A program made the position numbers and the translations under genes. From Asparagopsis taxiformis (Eukaryota; Rhodophyta; Florideophyceae; Bonnemaisoniales; Bonnemaisoniaceae), in assembly GCA_030407315.1 (NCBI GenBank), contig JALQPE010000325.1, positions 1 to 29,239 of the forward strand: a stretch of DNA of 29,239 bases, read 5' to 3'. Positions 18,796-29,239 of the stretch are shown piece after piece (position 1 is the stretch's first letter; every line of letters begins with the position of its first letter). Under the pieces are notes generated by a model. The model had not been told where the DNA came from. It did not search any database and was given only the letters and a program-made list of their open reading frames with translations.

Positions 18796-19185
18796 ATGAG
18801 CAGTATAGACGTGAAACCTCGTCTAGCACCGATAGTCGTTGAGGATGAAAATGATGTTGCGACACGATACGACCCGCGCGATACACATGCATTGGACCGC
18901 ACGTACTCTTCCGTCCTCCGCACTGTGTTCCAAGTCACTTTTGCTTGGGTGTCGTTGACCAGGCTCTTCACCCCGATTACAAATGCTCTTGGGATGCTTT
19001 ATATAGGTTCTATGCTTTGTCTACTTTTTGTTTCGGCTGCTCGCCATTCGCTGAATGCGAGGAGCATTCATAGCGGAGTATTCCAAATTGACACATTGTC
19101 TCCAGTATTGCTCCTCGTTCTCGGCCTTACTGCTACTGTTGGTGCTGCGATATACTCACTGCAACGGTTTCTGCAAATGGAATAG
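18796..19185 (+). CDS. Small three-helix membrane protein, DUF202-like
   Basis: 129 residues from the ATG at 18796; the frame is open further upstream only through non-ATG codons inside the repeat-rich promoter. A soluble N-terminal 35 residues is followed by hydrophobic helices at about 40-59, 63-82 and 101-121. The pattern DRTYSSVLRTVFQVTFAWVSLTRLF, then LGMLYIGSML and a basic turn (AARHSLNARSIHSG) before the third helix, resembles the DUF202 family (found in YidH-like proteins and at the end of VTC polyphosphate proteins). That likeness is by eye and moderate. Its place in the membrane and its role are unknown. Confidence 0.6.
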   Translation: MSSIDVKPRLAPIVVEDENDVATRYDPRDTHALDRTYSSVLRTVFQVTFAWVSLTRLFTPITNALGMLYIGSMLCLLFVSAARHSLNARSIHSGVFQIDTLSPVLLLVLGLTATVGAAIYSLQRFLQME

Positions 19186-19356
19186 CTCTTCCGATGGGAT
19201 GATGTCTGCTAAATTTGGACTCAGGTCATCCGTCCCTAGTGCAAATCCAGAAAATTTTCGTCCACCGTGGACGCAAAGACACAAAGACGTGTGACACGTC
19301 TTTGTATTACTTCAGACTGATGGGATGCGTTTACTTAAATATACACATGCGAGCGC

Positions 19357-21350
19357 TCAAGTATTCAAACCAATGGCATAGTATCGACTATTGGGGTTAT
19401 AGATTGCAATCACCGAAGGCTCGCTGATACGCCATTCATACCATACTCTACTTGACGATATGCAGCGCCACATATGCGAGGTTAGCGTTTTGCCACCCTC
19501 AACATACATGGGCGTCGAGAACATTCCGTTTGAAAATGTTTCTGGATTGATTGAAAGTTTCACATCCTTGTACAATAATGTTTCAAAGTAGCCCGTGAAG
19601 CCGTGAACAACGTTCGTTTCTGTGACCGGAAATTGCAACTTTTCGTATCGCGAGTTGTCTATCACAGCGCTTCGATTAGGGTGACTAAACGTAAACACAG
19701 CCCCGAGGTGCCGAAACAAGCTTCCCTCGGTGTATCTTGACCACGTACGATGTTTTCATCTCTTTGATTGATTACTCAAACGCTTTCACTTCATTATGTA
19801 ACTGTGTAGATGACAAAGGCGCCAGAAAGCTTGTGTAGCTTTCTGGAATCGACACTCCATTCTCCTTCAGCAGGCTATTGGCTCCGTCGAGACATTCCGG
19901 TGACAATTCATTATCTCCAAACGACCCGAGTAGTTCTGATACAATAATATCCGCCTGAACATGATCAGAGTCGACTCTCTAGTGATCGCATATCACTGGC
20001 AACAATGATAACATTGTTCCATTCGAGCTCTTTCTTCATATTTCTTAGTGTCACAATGGCGTTTGGATTCTTCTATACAGCACATATCTGCACATCTTTC
20101 CCTGCCGACTCTGCTGCTCGCAAACTGCGCTTTACGAGCGGTCCGCGTCCAGCTCCTAGTACCATGATAACTGGGGTTTCTGAACCATAATCTGTATCGA
20201 CGAGGCATTGACGTACAGCTTCTTCATAAGCACTGTATTTGACTGGATCTTTCTCAAAAGTTTCGTATGTTTGACTACCAAGGTTGTGAGCCAATGGTTG
20301 CAAGGGAGCCTGCAAATAGTCATAGTATGGTGCCTCGTATGTCTCTGCCTCGGATGAGCCGGGCATTTTGCCGAAAAGATGGGCCAAGTATTGAACAAAT
20401 GGCCGATAACCATCACTACCTTTCACCTTGTGTGCACGGTCAGTAAGTGCGAAAAACGCTTTTCAGACCGTACGGTCTCATTTTGAACATAATCTTAATG
20501 AAATCCTGATGTTTTCTGGACAACACGGGATAACCGACTCGGTTGGTGACATACGAAGAGGTGGAAAGTAAAACGACACGAACGGGCTCTGCAACCCATC
20601 GTTCCAACACCGCATGAGGAGGTAGATCCGCAGTAAGCTCTAATGCGACGCCGAGATTTGGATGTTCACCAAACAAGGTTCGAATTGTATTCCAAACTTC
20701 CCATGGTTTGATTTCTCGCTCACTGGACAATGTCATCGTTGAGTCATCAAAGCCCATCGGCGGCACCTTGCCGGGCAGATCTAGAACAGGCAGTCGAAGC
20801 CATAGCTGCAAGGTAGGGTCGGACAACAGAGCTGCGGAAAGGCATCTTGCAGGATTAGCCACTCCCTGTGTACCACCATTCGGTTGCGGAATGACGAGTG
20901 CCCGCAGTGACATGTGAGCAGCAAAGGCAACTTTCTCGGGAAATGCGGTTTCCGACGCGGCGCGAAGGACAGAGTTGGGACAATCTGGACGAATCCATGT
21001 TGAGAGCTTTGCGACAACACCAGCAATCTATTCGCTCGAGGACAATTCGAGGTCGGAGCGCGTCAACGGCTCGTCACGAATTATGGGTTGGCAGGTTTTG
21101 GCGGGCGCAGAAGCGGCGGGCTGGGAGGGATCTAGGGGGAATCTGGAGCGAGGGTCTGAACTCCTACACGCTCATAGCGCGGATGCGCGAGTGGGGCGAG
21201 AACGAAATCACAGCCGGAGATTTCTGCAAGTTCGAGCGAAGGGCGGAGACGTGGAACGGCTACAACATCCAGACCGATGTTGAGCTTGTGGCCGGTTTGG
21301 GGATGTGTGACCACAAAAAATGAATCAATAAGTTTAATCCAGAAAATCAT
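19357..21350 (-). pseudogene. PRMT5: PRMT5 (type II protein arginine methyltransferase) pseudogene
   Basis: Pieces in several frames read, in order along the minus strand, as a nearly complete PRMT5: a TIM-barrel start (GLDVVAVP...DFVLAPLAHPRY); RSDLELSS, then a TAG stop at 21028-21030, then WIRPD; VALELTADLPPHAVLERWVAEP; GYPVLSRKHQDFI; YYDYLQAPLQPLAHNLGSQT; VMVLGAGRGPL-like SAM site (LGAGRGPLVKRSLRAAE); [19 protein letters not shown] (the double-glutamate loop, near 19925-19945); FTFSHPNR...DNSRY; HGFTGYFETLLY; WYEWRISEP. Lesions include frameshifts near 21150, 20440 and 19990, stops at 21028, 20073 and around 19760, and loss of a few residues after NGMFS. Catalytic motifs are still readable, so decay is recent. 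No introns are apparent, so either the parent lacks them or this is a processed copy. PRMT5 normally makes symmetric dimethylarginine on histones and Sm proteins. Confidence 0.85.
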
Positions 21351-21369
21351 CTAACCGATGAGTTCAGAA

Positions 21370-23553
21370 CTATGCAAATACCGAAAGAGACTCTCTGATG
21401 CGCTTGGAGTCATCGACGGTTAACCTTTTGTCACGCTTCAGCTCTGTTAGACGAGCCAGGACCGAATTGGGACTGATCTCTGATACCCATTCATTTTTTT
21501 GCCTACGAGAGCTGTTCGATATTTCGACATGAATGGGTCTTTCGTATTTCCGTGCGCTTCGAGCCATGCAACAAGGAGGCGACTAATATCACCTTCACAG
21601 TTGGTAACAACTCTTCGGATATGCGCAAGCCAGAAAGGGCAGTTCCTTCCAGAAGCTCTAACAGCAATTAAGTCGTTCTCAACGTAGCAGTAGTTGACAA
21701 CAACTTCGTTTTCGTCGTCCACATTTGTTTCCGAAACAACATTATACCCCATCAAATTAGGAACATTCCAGTTTCCAGACTCAGGTGAAAGGAAACGGTT
21801 CCAGTGTGCTCGATCCTTCCTTGGTTTATAAATGGTGTCACGGAGCATCTCCAGATCCTCAACTTTTTCCTATCGGCAATTCGAGATTCAGCAGCTGCAA
21901 TCCCGCGAGATACTTCCAAGATGTTTTCTGGTGGAGATGTTTCGGTAGGAGGGGCTGAGAATAGGTTTGGCGTAAATTTAAGAAAGCCTCCGGAGCGTCC
22001 TGGATGTAGTGGATTCCATTCGCCTTGGCATGTTTCTTTAACTGAGGCAGTTGTCGGATGCCTCTCGTATTGACTTCTTGTTTCTCCGGAAGCTCTTGAG
22101 AATCGGAAGTACCTGAAGTGAGAGAGAGAAGGAACTTTTTGAAGGCATTTTGAGTTTTCAAAGAGTGTGGAGAGGTTAATGACGCGTATCATGTGGGCTA
22201 CGAATGGTCTTGGTGTATATGCCTGGGTTAGCTCATGGTGTAGATCTTGTAACGTTATTGCCGAATCGTTCGAAGCCTTTTAGACAGGCAGGAAAAGCAC
22301 TGATCAATATCTTCATGCGTATGACCAACCGGTAGGAATGACACATGTATCTCGGCAAAAACTTCGAGAGACACCAGACATTCAACATACGACATAAAAT
22401 ATCTATTCTTATTTTCGCGCGAGCAATTATCGACTTGGATGAACAGAACATCAGGTAACTTTCCTTCCATTGCTTTCCTACATAACCAGCGGTGAAGTGC
22501 CTCAATCACGTGGTTTGACCCTGTCTTATGTTCTTCAGTTATAGTTAGCAACATAAGCTTATTAGGACATGCATGCTCCAGAATTCCTGTTACATGAACT
22601 CGTATCTTGTGCCCACGCTGTGTTCCCTTGGTCTCATACGGCCAGTGCGGAAGTTCAAAACAGCTTTGAGAAGCTCCATCAATAATGATACTGGCAAATT
22701 TGTGGGGAGAAATTCTGGCAGCTTCTCGATTCTTGTAATACTGCATACGCTCCATTTCCACAAACCGATGGTGGTTTTTCTGCATTTTTCGGAGCTCATC
22801 TGAGCGGGTACGGTCCATTCCAGCTTCTGCAAGTTCTTGTCTTAGCTTCTCACATATATCACATTTGGAGAACCTGTGTACGCGCCTGCACTTGACGTTT
22901 CTGCAGTTGGACCCCCAAACTTTTATAAAGTACGCATAAGTTGGGGCTGGAATTATGTTGCCCATTCCATCGTGCTCATTCCAGTGAGTTTTGAACATTT
23001 GGTACACCTGCTTTTTCTCGAAATAGGGCAAACGAAGCTCTCCGGAATCAGGCATTCGATTGGCAGTGCTTTCAGCCAAATTCACAAGGTAAGCATTGAT
23101 AAATTCTTTTCCCATCTGCCTAGCTCCGAGACCTGGCATTCTGAAAATAGACTTCGAGCCCCCTGAACGAGGAGTCTCTTTCACGGCACACTGCAAAAAT
23201 CTTGATATTCCGAAACCAATGTCGAGAAATGTAGAACATACCGGCCGGCCGTCAAAGTAGAACCGCTTTATTACCTTCTCATCGACTTTTACCAACCGAA
23301 GCATTCCTGTCAAACATATTTTTCGCTGTTCCTGAGACATCTGAAGCATTCTTTTCCTTTGTGCCTTGAAGTAACTGACCTTGACCTTGGTAAAGCATCG
23401 TTTACCTTTGCAGCATTTCAGCTCAGATATATCAATAATAGATGACTCCTCAGCAAGCTTCTGACGTTTTTTCTTCAAGTCGGATAAAGTCTTCTGCTCC
23501 CAGTTGGGACGCTTCAGTGATGGATTCAGAGTTTCATTGACAGTTTCATCCAT
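21370..23553 (-). pseudogene. DUF7869-type transposase-like gene, frameshifted relic
   Basis: Starts at an ATG at 23553. The first 432 residues are open and show a CxxC pair (CDICEKLR), then a metal-site-like series known in the DUF7869 family of transposable-element proteins: IIDGASQSCFELPHWP (about 290), IQVDNCSRENKNRYF (about 372) and FLPVGHTHEDIDQCFS (407-420). The coding continues in other frames: NDSAITLQDLHHELTQAYTPRPFV after a base lost near 22270; AAESRIADRKK joined to VEDLEMLRDTIYKPRKD at an A-run near 21865; and CPFWLAHIRRV...WVSEISPNSVLARL across an A-run near 21505. At least three frameshifts make it non-functional unless they are sequencing errors at homopolymers. No terminal repeats were identified. 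It ends about 20 bp before the readable PRMT5 pseudogene begins. Confidence 0.75.
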
Positions 23554-24682
23554 CCAGCTCTAGTTTCCGAGAACTAATTTGAAGCTGATATTTTTGGAAA
23601 AGCATACTCATTTCCATGCCGAGGTTTACGCTCTTGATTAAATAAGTAATGCATGCACATCTGGTTGAGGCGGACCGCATGATTGGCTATCATGTAGGAG
23701 TTCTGCGAGAAGACTCTTTAACTTTGTAACGTATACCAATTATACTATGTAATGTTTATTTCGATATGAACGCAGTTGAGCTTCCTCTCAAGTGGAACGG
23801 AAACTTGCGTGTTACCATACGAGATATTTCATAACGGATGACAGCAGTCATATCACTGACATTCAACGAGACGATAAAAAGTGTAAATAAAACTTTGCAC
23901 TGTTCATGAGCTGTAATGTAACACCGCACATTGTTCAGCTTTGCTGTGAATTCGTTTAGGGAAACAAATTGGTCGTGATACAACCTGACAAACATAATAT
24001 TTGAGACTGGGCCCATCAGGGCTTCCCTCCTCGATTTACTGATGATTCGTTCACACAGTTCTACGCAAAATAAAGCAAGTGGTTGCCAGAGAGCGGGTGA
24101 GAGGGTACTGCGTCGTGCAATGACACATTTTACGGTGCACAAATTTACACTACAAATTAAACAGAGAGACATGTTGTTCCTGGAGAAATTTTACATGCGT
24201 GTAAGAATCAGTGTGCAAGTATCAGCGGGCATTCGATGAGGAGATTATCAGAAAATCTCTTTTGGTATCTCTTACGAGGCTATCCACGCATGGAGATGAT
24301 TTTAGTTCTCAGTATTCGGTCATATGTCATCGTGAATTTACAGTCACCAGTGATGTTTACAAGTAAGATTGAGCTTTGAAATTCTATCAAGTATCACATC
24401 TTTCCCGCCTTAATCGGTCACATAGCCTTCAATCATAATTTCTGTGCGTGTGAGAGAGCGGAGATATCTTCACTTCCTGATATTGAGCAACATCTCTTGT
24501 CCAAGTATCTCAATAATTTCTTTACAACTACGCAATATCCGGCCCAATCTTATCCTCGTGTTCCATGCAGTTACTCTTCCCCTCGTCAGCATTTTCTACT
24601 ATACACTGCTGATTTTTCGTTCTGCAAAACATCTACAGTGAACTCTAGCCCGTCACATAATTGCGAGCAGTGCTTCCCATGC
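23554..24682. other. Stretch with no supported gene
   Basis: One ATG-started minus-strand frame (24172 to 23756, 138 residues beginning MSLCLICSVNLC) is open, but it has no recognisable domain or clear coding character, and I would not call it a gene without expression data. The rest has nothing I can name. Confidence 0.4.
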
Positions 24683-27600
24683 ATGCTTCGGGCATTATCC
24701 CAAAAATCCTATTCTCGAATGAACTCCGCCAAAGAACACTTCTCGAGTCTGCTCCAGGGTGCAACTGTCCAGGCTTTGGACCCGATGGCATGCATTCCCT
24801 TCACTAGGATAAGAAATATTGTGGATGGATGTGTGGATGTTCTTTGCAGAATCTTCGAAAGTGCAGGAGGAATAACTACCGGAGGATCGATGGCATACGT
24901 ATTGAAGCTGGAAGGAGTTTATGTGTCATACCCCCTTGATTATTTCAGGGAGAAACTGGGTAGTGAAGAAGAAGCTGGAAAGGAAGTGAACAAGAGGAAT
25001 GAATGGTACGGAGTCGTAGATGGAGAGCATCGCGCAAGTGCTTTACAGAGGCTTATTTGTAAGGATCCAGAGAAATGGGCTGATTTACATGGACAGTTCA
25101 TGTTCTCAATACAACAGCTTCGATTGCCTCACTTCGAGCTTTCGCAAGAGCTTGTAACCAGAAGAATGTTGAAGATTTCGTAGTTGTTCCAACTCAGTAC
25201 GATGTTCTTCGAAATCTCAAACAGGACTATATTACCTTGAGTGCAAAACTAAACAGGAGTGCGAGACCCATCGAGCTTGCTGTTTTTTATTCTGGGAGCA
25301 AAGAAGCTTGCACATCGACTACAAAACAATTGGCTGCTTGTGTCATTAGACTTCCTCAGAGTGTGATTGATACACTCGGTGAGATAATGAACGAAGAGAA
25401 TGAAGAGGTGGCCACTCAGATTCAGGCAAAGATAAATTCGAAACAGAAAAAATGTGCAGCTGTCGACTATAGACTGTATCGCAACTTGATAACTTCTTCT
25501 ACTTTGAAAGGATCTACGCCATTTATGAATGCTGAAGGCAAAGATGGAGAAACTTCTCAGTTGAACGCCTTGTGGCGCATTAAGGAAATATCAAGATCAT
25601 CAGGTTTCGGTCCAACTAAAGCATCTGTTTTGACGGAGCAGTTCCTAGCTGCTGCTGCTGCGTTACAGGAAGTGAAGAAGTTCGAAAGGATTATGGAAAC
25701 ATCTGTGTGCCCCAAGGAAATGGAGGTCATGAAAAGAAATGCTGAACGCACTCAACTGTTCGATGAAGAAATTTCCGCCAACTTCGGCAATGACCTGGAG
25801 CCGCTAGTCTCCTTTTTCAATGCTTTCAAAATAGCTTGCCCTGCAGTTGCAAGCCAGAAGCTGCACAAATTCAAGGGAACAAGCGAATCTAATGGTATGA
25901 ATAGAATGTCTTCCTGCACTGAAACAGAGAGAACCTCCTGAATCCAAGATCTGTCTTGTGCTGATCAAGACCCCCTGACTAGAAAAGAAATGGAAAGCTT
26001 TGATGATATTCACTCGAGCTGTAAAGATCTCGAGGAACCAATCTGTGAACGAAGAATCGGTTCAAAAGGGAGTCCAATAACTAACTTGCCCTCTTTCGAA
26101 TCCCCCGAAGAAGGTGCTTCACTACATGAAAGTGGCAAAAGATGTGAGTCAGGACTCCAACAAGACAGTTTTGCACCAGAGGAACAAGATTCTGTATCTC
26201 TTGACGGAGATAAAAATTTGGACTTCATACTGGAAGAAGCTGGGATACACTGTTACGCGATGGAGTGGCAAAAGTTCGAAAAGAATTGTGCGCTGTACGA
26301 GAGAATGAAGGGGAATGTATCTACAATTCTAACTGATCCTCCATACTCTTTGCAATCAGTTTCAGCTTCTGGTGCTGGCAGTAACTACGATGACTTTCTT
26401 GATGACAAAGAAATCAATGATTTTTCGCAATTCGCCAGGAGGGTTCTCGCTCCAGAGGGATCAGTAGTTATGTTTTAAGCTGGCAGACTTTTCCAAGATG
26501 GTCGGCGTCCTTCTCTAGCAATGGATTCCAGGTTTTGAACTACCCAATTGTCGTTGCAAAAGACACTAAGACGTTAAGAAGAAATGGAAGACTGAAGATG
26601 CCACAGAATGCAGTCGATTATGTTTTACTGGCATATGCACCTGGAAAGGGTAGAACTTCATCTCGTTCAATTGACTTTGAATGCCCATACCAGTTGAATT
26701 CAATGTTCACACAGTCGCAAGTTCAATACCATAGACAATGTTCCTGTTCCATCGGCGAAGTTGCAGCAAGGCCGTTCAAGGAGAATAGTTAGGGTGGAGG
26801 AAAAGAATGTTGATCTAATTCAGGAACTGCTCACTTCATTTTGCCCACCAGGAGGGCTCGTATGTGATCCATTCGCAGGAACATTGACGACAGCGATAGC
26901 CTGTATACATACATCTCGGGAAGCTATCGTAATTGAGAAAGACCACATTTGCATGAACTTGGCGAAAGAACGACTCCCCAAAATTGCTTCAAATGTTTTA
27001 GCGAAGAGGAGCAGGCTAACAACTGTGCTTGAACAAGCACCAGAACTGGAACTACGCTCGAAATCGAATGTTGATGAAGAGAATCTGAAGGGTATTGAAC
27101 CCTCGGACGCTATGCACAGCGATCAAACTCCAGCAAATGATCCCGAAGGTGCTGCATCACCACATTCTCAAAAGTCAGCAAGAGAGGGAGGTAAATGACC
27201 CTCACGAGGATATCAGAATTCCTGTTGAGTCACCTAACCAAGAATCTCCAGGCAGTCATGTAGACGTTGACTCTGCTAAGGCAACCAAGAGGAGCAATAT
27301 TTCTCATGAGCACAGAAATAAGACCGTTCGACAAAGAAGAGGCTGAAAAAAGACAATACTAAACAGGAGAATGCAAGGAACAAATCGGTGAAGCGAATTA
27401 TGTCGACAAAGAATGTACAACAAAGTGGCCCGCCACAACCATGTACCAATCAAAATGAAAGCAGTTTTGCAGAACTCAGCAGCTCAAACTGTAGCAGAAC
27501 AAACTGCATTCTCGGTAACCGATGTGATGTCCTATCTCTGATGCCAGTCGGAGAGGTAGCAATGACAAGCCACAGGTGCGATTTCTGCAAGAAACATATT

Positions 27601-27687
27601 CATACACCATGTGAATATGGCAGACGTGTTCTTGGTCTCAGAGACCGATGTGAGCAGTGGGCCTGTTCCAAGAATGTTTCGATCTGA
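24683..27687 (+). pseudogene. ParB-like domain / DNA amino-methyltransferase pseudogene with zinc-finger-like tail
   Basis: Fragments in three frames give one degenerate gene. The first ATG in frame is near 24683, with another at 24719. A ParB/Srx-like module (GVVDGEHRASALQRL; DGEHR at 25019-25033) runs into a stop at 25181 and continues in another frame as QKNVEDFVVVPTQYDVLRNLKQ. A TGA at 25939-25941 interrupts the central helical region. A methyltransferase follows: LTDPPYS (DPPY at 26335-26346), a frameshift near 26470, DYVLLAYAPGKGR, IDNVPVPSAKLQ, then DPFAGTLTTAIACI (26866 on). IDNVP and the (F/S)GT...TAIAC block match the intact gene at 10685-14152, so the two are paralogues, but here no SET domain follows. 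The tail is basic, then has HRCDFCKKHIHTPCEYGRR...CEQWACS near 27570-27675, a possible zinc-binding cluster. At least four lesions are visible. Confidence 0.75.
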
Positions 27688-27974
27688 GCTCATAGATTGG
27701 AATTCTACATTCCGAAAATTTCTCCTCCTCGTATCATAAGCTCTCAGTTTAGCTTTACATATTGACCCAAGTAGCTCTCATGTGTGATGTTCTCTGAGCC
27801 GTTCCAGAAGCGAAGGATTTCAGTTTCTATATCAAAATAGATGTAGGAAGAGAAATAATCTCATCCTTTTATCGGACAAATCTTTGTAATAGCAGTGGAG
27901 CTGTTCGGATTGATAAATTGATCTCATCAGTCACGTAATCCCCCAGGGTTCTGTTACCTAACTTCGTCTCTTCA
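27688..27974. other. Gene-free gap between two pseudogenes
   Basis: No coding sequence, repeat or RNA gene could be recognised between the end of the ParB-methyltransferase relic and the first readable part of the heparinase-like relic. Confidence 0.4.
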
Positions 27975-29239
27975 ATGGCAGAGCCATGGCACTGCGGAAA
28001 TCTAATCGGCCATGCGAATGGCGGCGGGAATTTCTACAACGCTCATGCCGCTCTATTCCGATATTTGTATCCAAACGGAGAACTTCCGGGTATGTTCTGG
28101 CGACTTTGCTACGGAAACATTGTTCACAACGCTCCTTATCGCGTCACATGGGCGCAATCCATACTTCAGTTAACGTTTCTAGGGGGCGAACACTCATCAG
28201 AAGCCGAGTCTCCGCAGAGTCTACCTGAAGCTCTTCGGCCTCATTTCAAACTTTCATACTATTCCACGAGAAGAGGATTTCTTGTCGCGCGATCAAGTTT
28301 TTTCCGAGCTGACGACTTACATGCATTTCGATGACAGACCAGATGCATTTCTTGTCGGACATGACAACGCTGATCGAGGCGTTTTTACGTTTTCAGCGCA
28401 GCTATATACATGGGCTGTTGAATTTCCATGGGCGCGAAATTAGACTTGAGAAGACACAGGTTTTTAACCTAGATGGACTGGCTCAAGTTCTGAAAGCACG
28501 ATCCGTCAAAATGATCAAGGTGCAAGATTTCGGAAACATTTTACTTGCTTCGGCAGATCTTCCGTATGCATACAATGTGCAATGGTCTTCGGGAAGTCAT
28601 CAATCGGCCACTCGGATAAGCAACACAGTGCATTGGCAAATGGAAGTGCAACGGAAGAGTCAGTATAATTTGTTGTGTATCGAGCGTATCGCACGCAAGC
28701 TCTTGAGCACATTGTGCGATCCATGGCCCTTGTTCGATCCAATGACGTCGGCTATGGGTTCATTGTGGACAGTGTCGACGCTGGTGAAGGTTCACACGCG
28801 TTTGAATCGTACTTTATACTTAACGAAGACTTAAATGTTGAGGATGGAATTTGCAGTGGGAATCAATGCTTGATAACGTTGAATGTAGAGGAATCTGGAT
28901 GGATTGATGTGAATGTTTTAACGATTGGTGAAGATGTTTCATATCGACTGGAAACGTTTGGTGATAGTGACGAACATTCAGGAACTTTCATCAAGAGTAC
29001 CCGAGAACAATCAGAGGAAATTTGGATAGTCTTTTATCCAGATGTATCTACATCCGGTGACTTTGACTTGCAACGTCTCGACGACGGTAGTGTGAAAATT
29101 TCAACAGCAGATGGTAAACAAATTCTGCACCTCGACCCAGAGAATCATTCTGTAACACATGGTAGAATGCCAACACCGGCTCCATCAACAACGACTACAA
29201 TGCATCCATCATCATCTTCGACGACAACTTGCCGGTTAT
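27975..29239 (+). pseudogene. Heparinase II/III-like gene, truncated and frameshifted, continues beyond the window
   Basis: Starts abruptly (ATG at 27975) in what looks like the middle of a larger protein: NAHAALFRYLYPNGELPGMFWRL, then TRRGFLVARSS. A frameshift at a T-run near 28296 leads to YMHFDDRPDAFLVGHDNADR and FTFSAQLYTWAVEFPW, then a TAG at 28441-28443. Another frame gives LEKTQVFNLDGLAQV, MIKVQDFGNILLASADL and PYAYNVQWS. A third gives RTQALEHIVRSMALVRSNDV, GYGFIVDSVDAG, HAFESYFIL and a beta-rich stretch, ending in a Thr/Ser/Pro-rich linker at the window edge. The H...D...G.F, DG.AQ and vDsv...H.fe patterns are those of the beta-sandwich part of heparinase II/III-type polysaccharide lyases; the N-terminal alpha-toroid is missing. 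Such enzymes cleave acidic polysaccharides. Identification is by pattern, so moderate. Confidence 0.6.

Noticed and set aside
1..29239. tRNA and rRNA genes
   Set aside because: I looked for tRNA arm consensus and rRNA landmarks and saw none, though a weak tRNA could be missed without a covariance search.

Overview
The window is eukaryotic nuclear DNA. It carries long, mostly intron-free reading frames with Kozak-like starts, a decayed PRMT5 arginine methyltransferase, a SET domain, nuclear-localisation-like basic clusters and a transposase-like relic. Long intronless genes, many lineage-specific proteins, and a heparinase-like secreted protein whose style recalls red-algal proteins suggest a multicellular (florideophyte) red alga. 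That assignment is inference, not proof.

Layout. Positions 1-14152 form an unusual island. Two paralogous genes, 1435-4556 (frameshifted) and 5850-9509 (intact), encode a ParB/Srx-like DGxHR domain joined through a long disordered linker to a C-terminal domain with a QxxHxD...H...R signature of Fe(II)/2-oxoglutarate oxygenases. A third gene, 10685-14152 on the minus strand, joins the same kind of ParB-like domain to a beta-type exocyclic amino DNA methyltransferase (DPPF, then FSGT) and a C-terminal SET domain. Four clusters of nested palindromes (143-637, 4779-5012, 5550-5644, 9986-10408) bracket both oxygenase genes. All are built from elements that start TTACAGC and end GCTGTAA, and three have shared terminal inverted repeats.

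Positions 14666-17828 hold a convergent pair of unrecognised genes. One is a Tudor/SH3-like protein with a probable 83-nt intron (plus strand); the other is a coiled-coil nuclear-type protein (minus strand). A second, unrelated palindrome family (AGACAGTAAA/TTTACTGTCT, about six copies at 18481-18711) sits just upstream of a small three-helix membrane protein resembling DUF202 (18796-19185).

From 19357 to the right edge almost everything is broken. There is a PRMT5 pseudogene, a DUF7869 (GHTHEDID) transposase-like relic, a second ParB-methyltransferase gene with many lesions and a CxxC-type zinc-finger-like tail, and an N-terminally truncated, frameshifted heparinase II/III-like gene running off the window.

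Main interpretation: the window contains a set of ParB-domain proteins that fuse one DNA-recognition-type module to a candidate DNA-modification writer, a candidate oxidative eraser and a histone-type methyltransferase. They sit beside palindrome arrays that are plausible, untested binding sites. This would be a eukaryotic, possibly mobile, epigenetic modification system. Domain identities come from motifs read by eye; chemistry, substrate and mobility are inferred.
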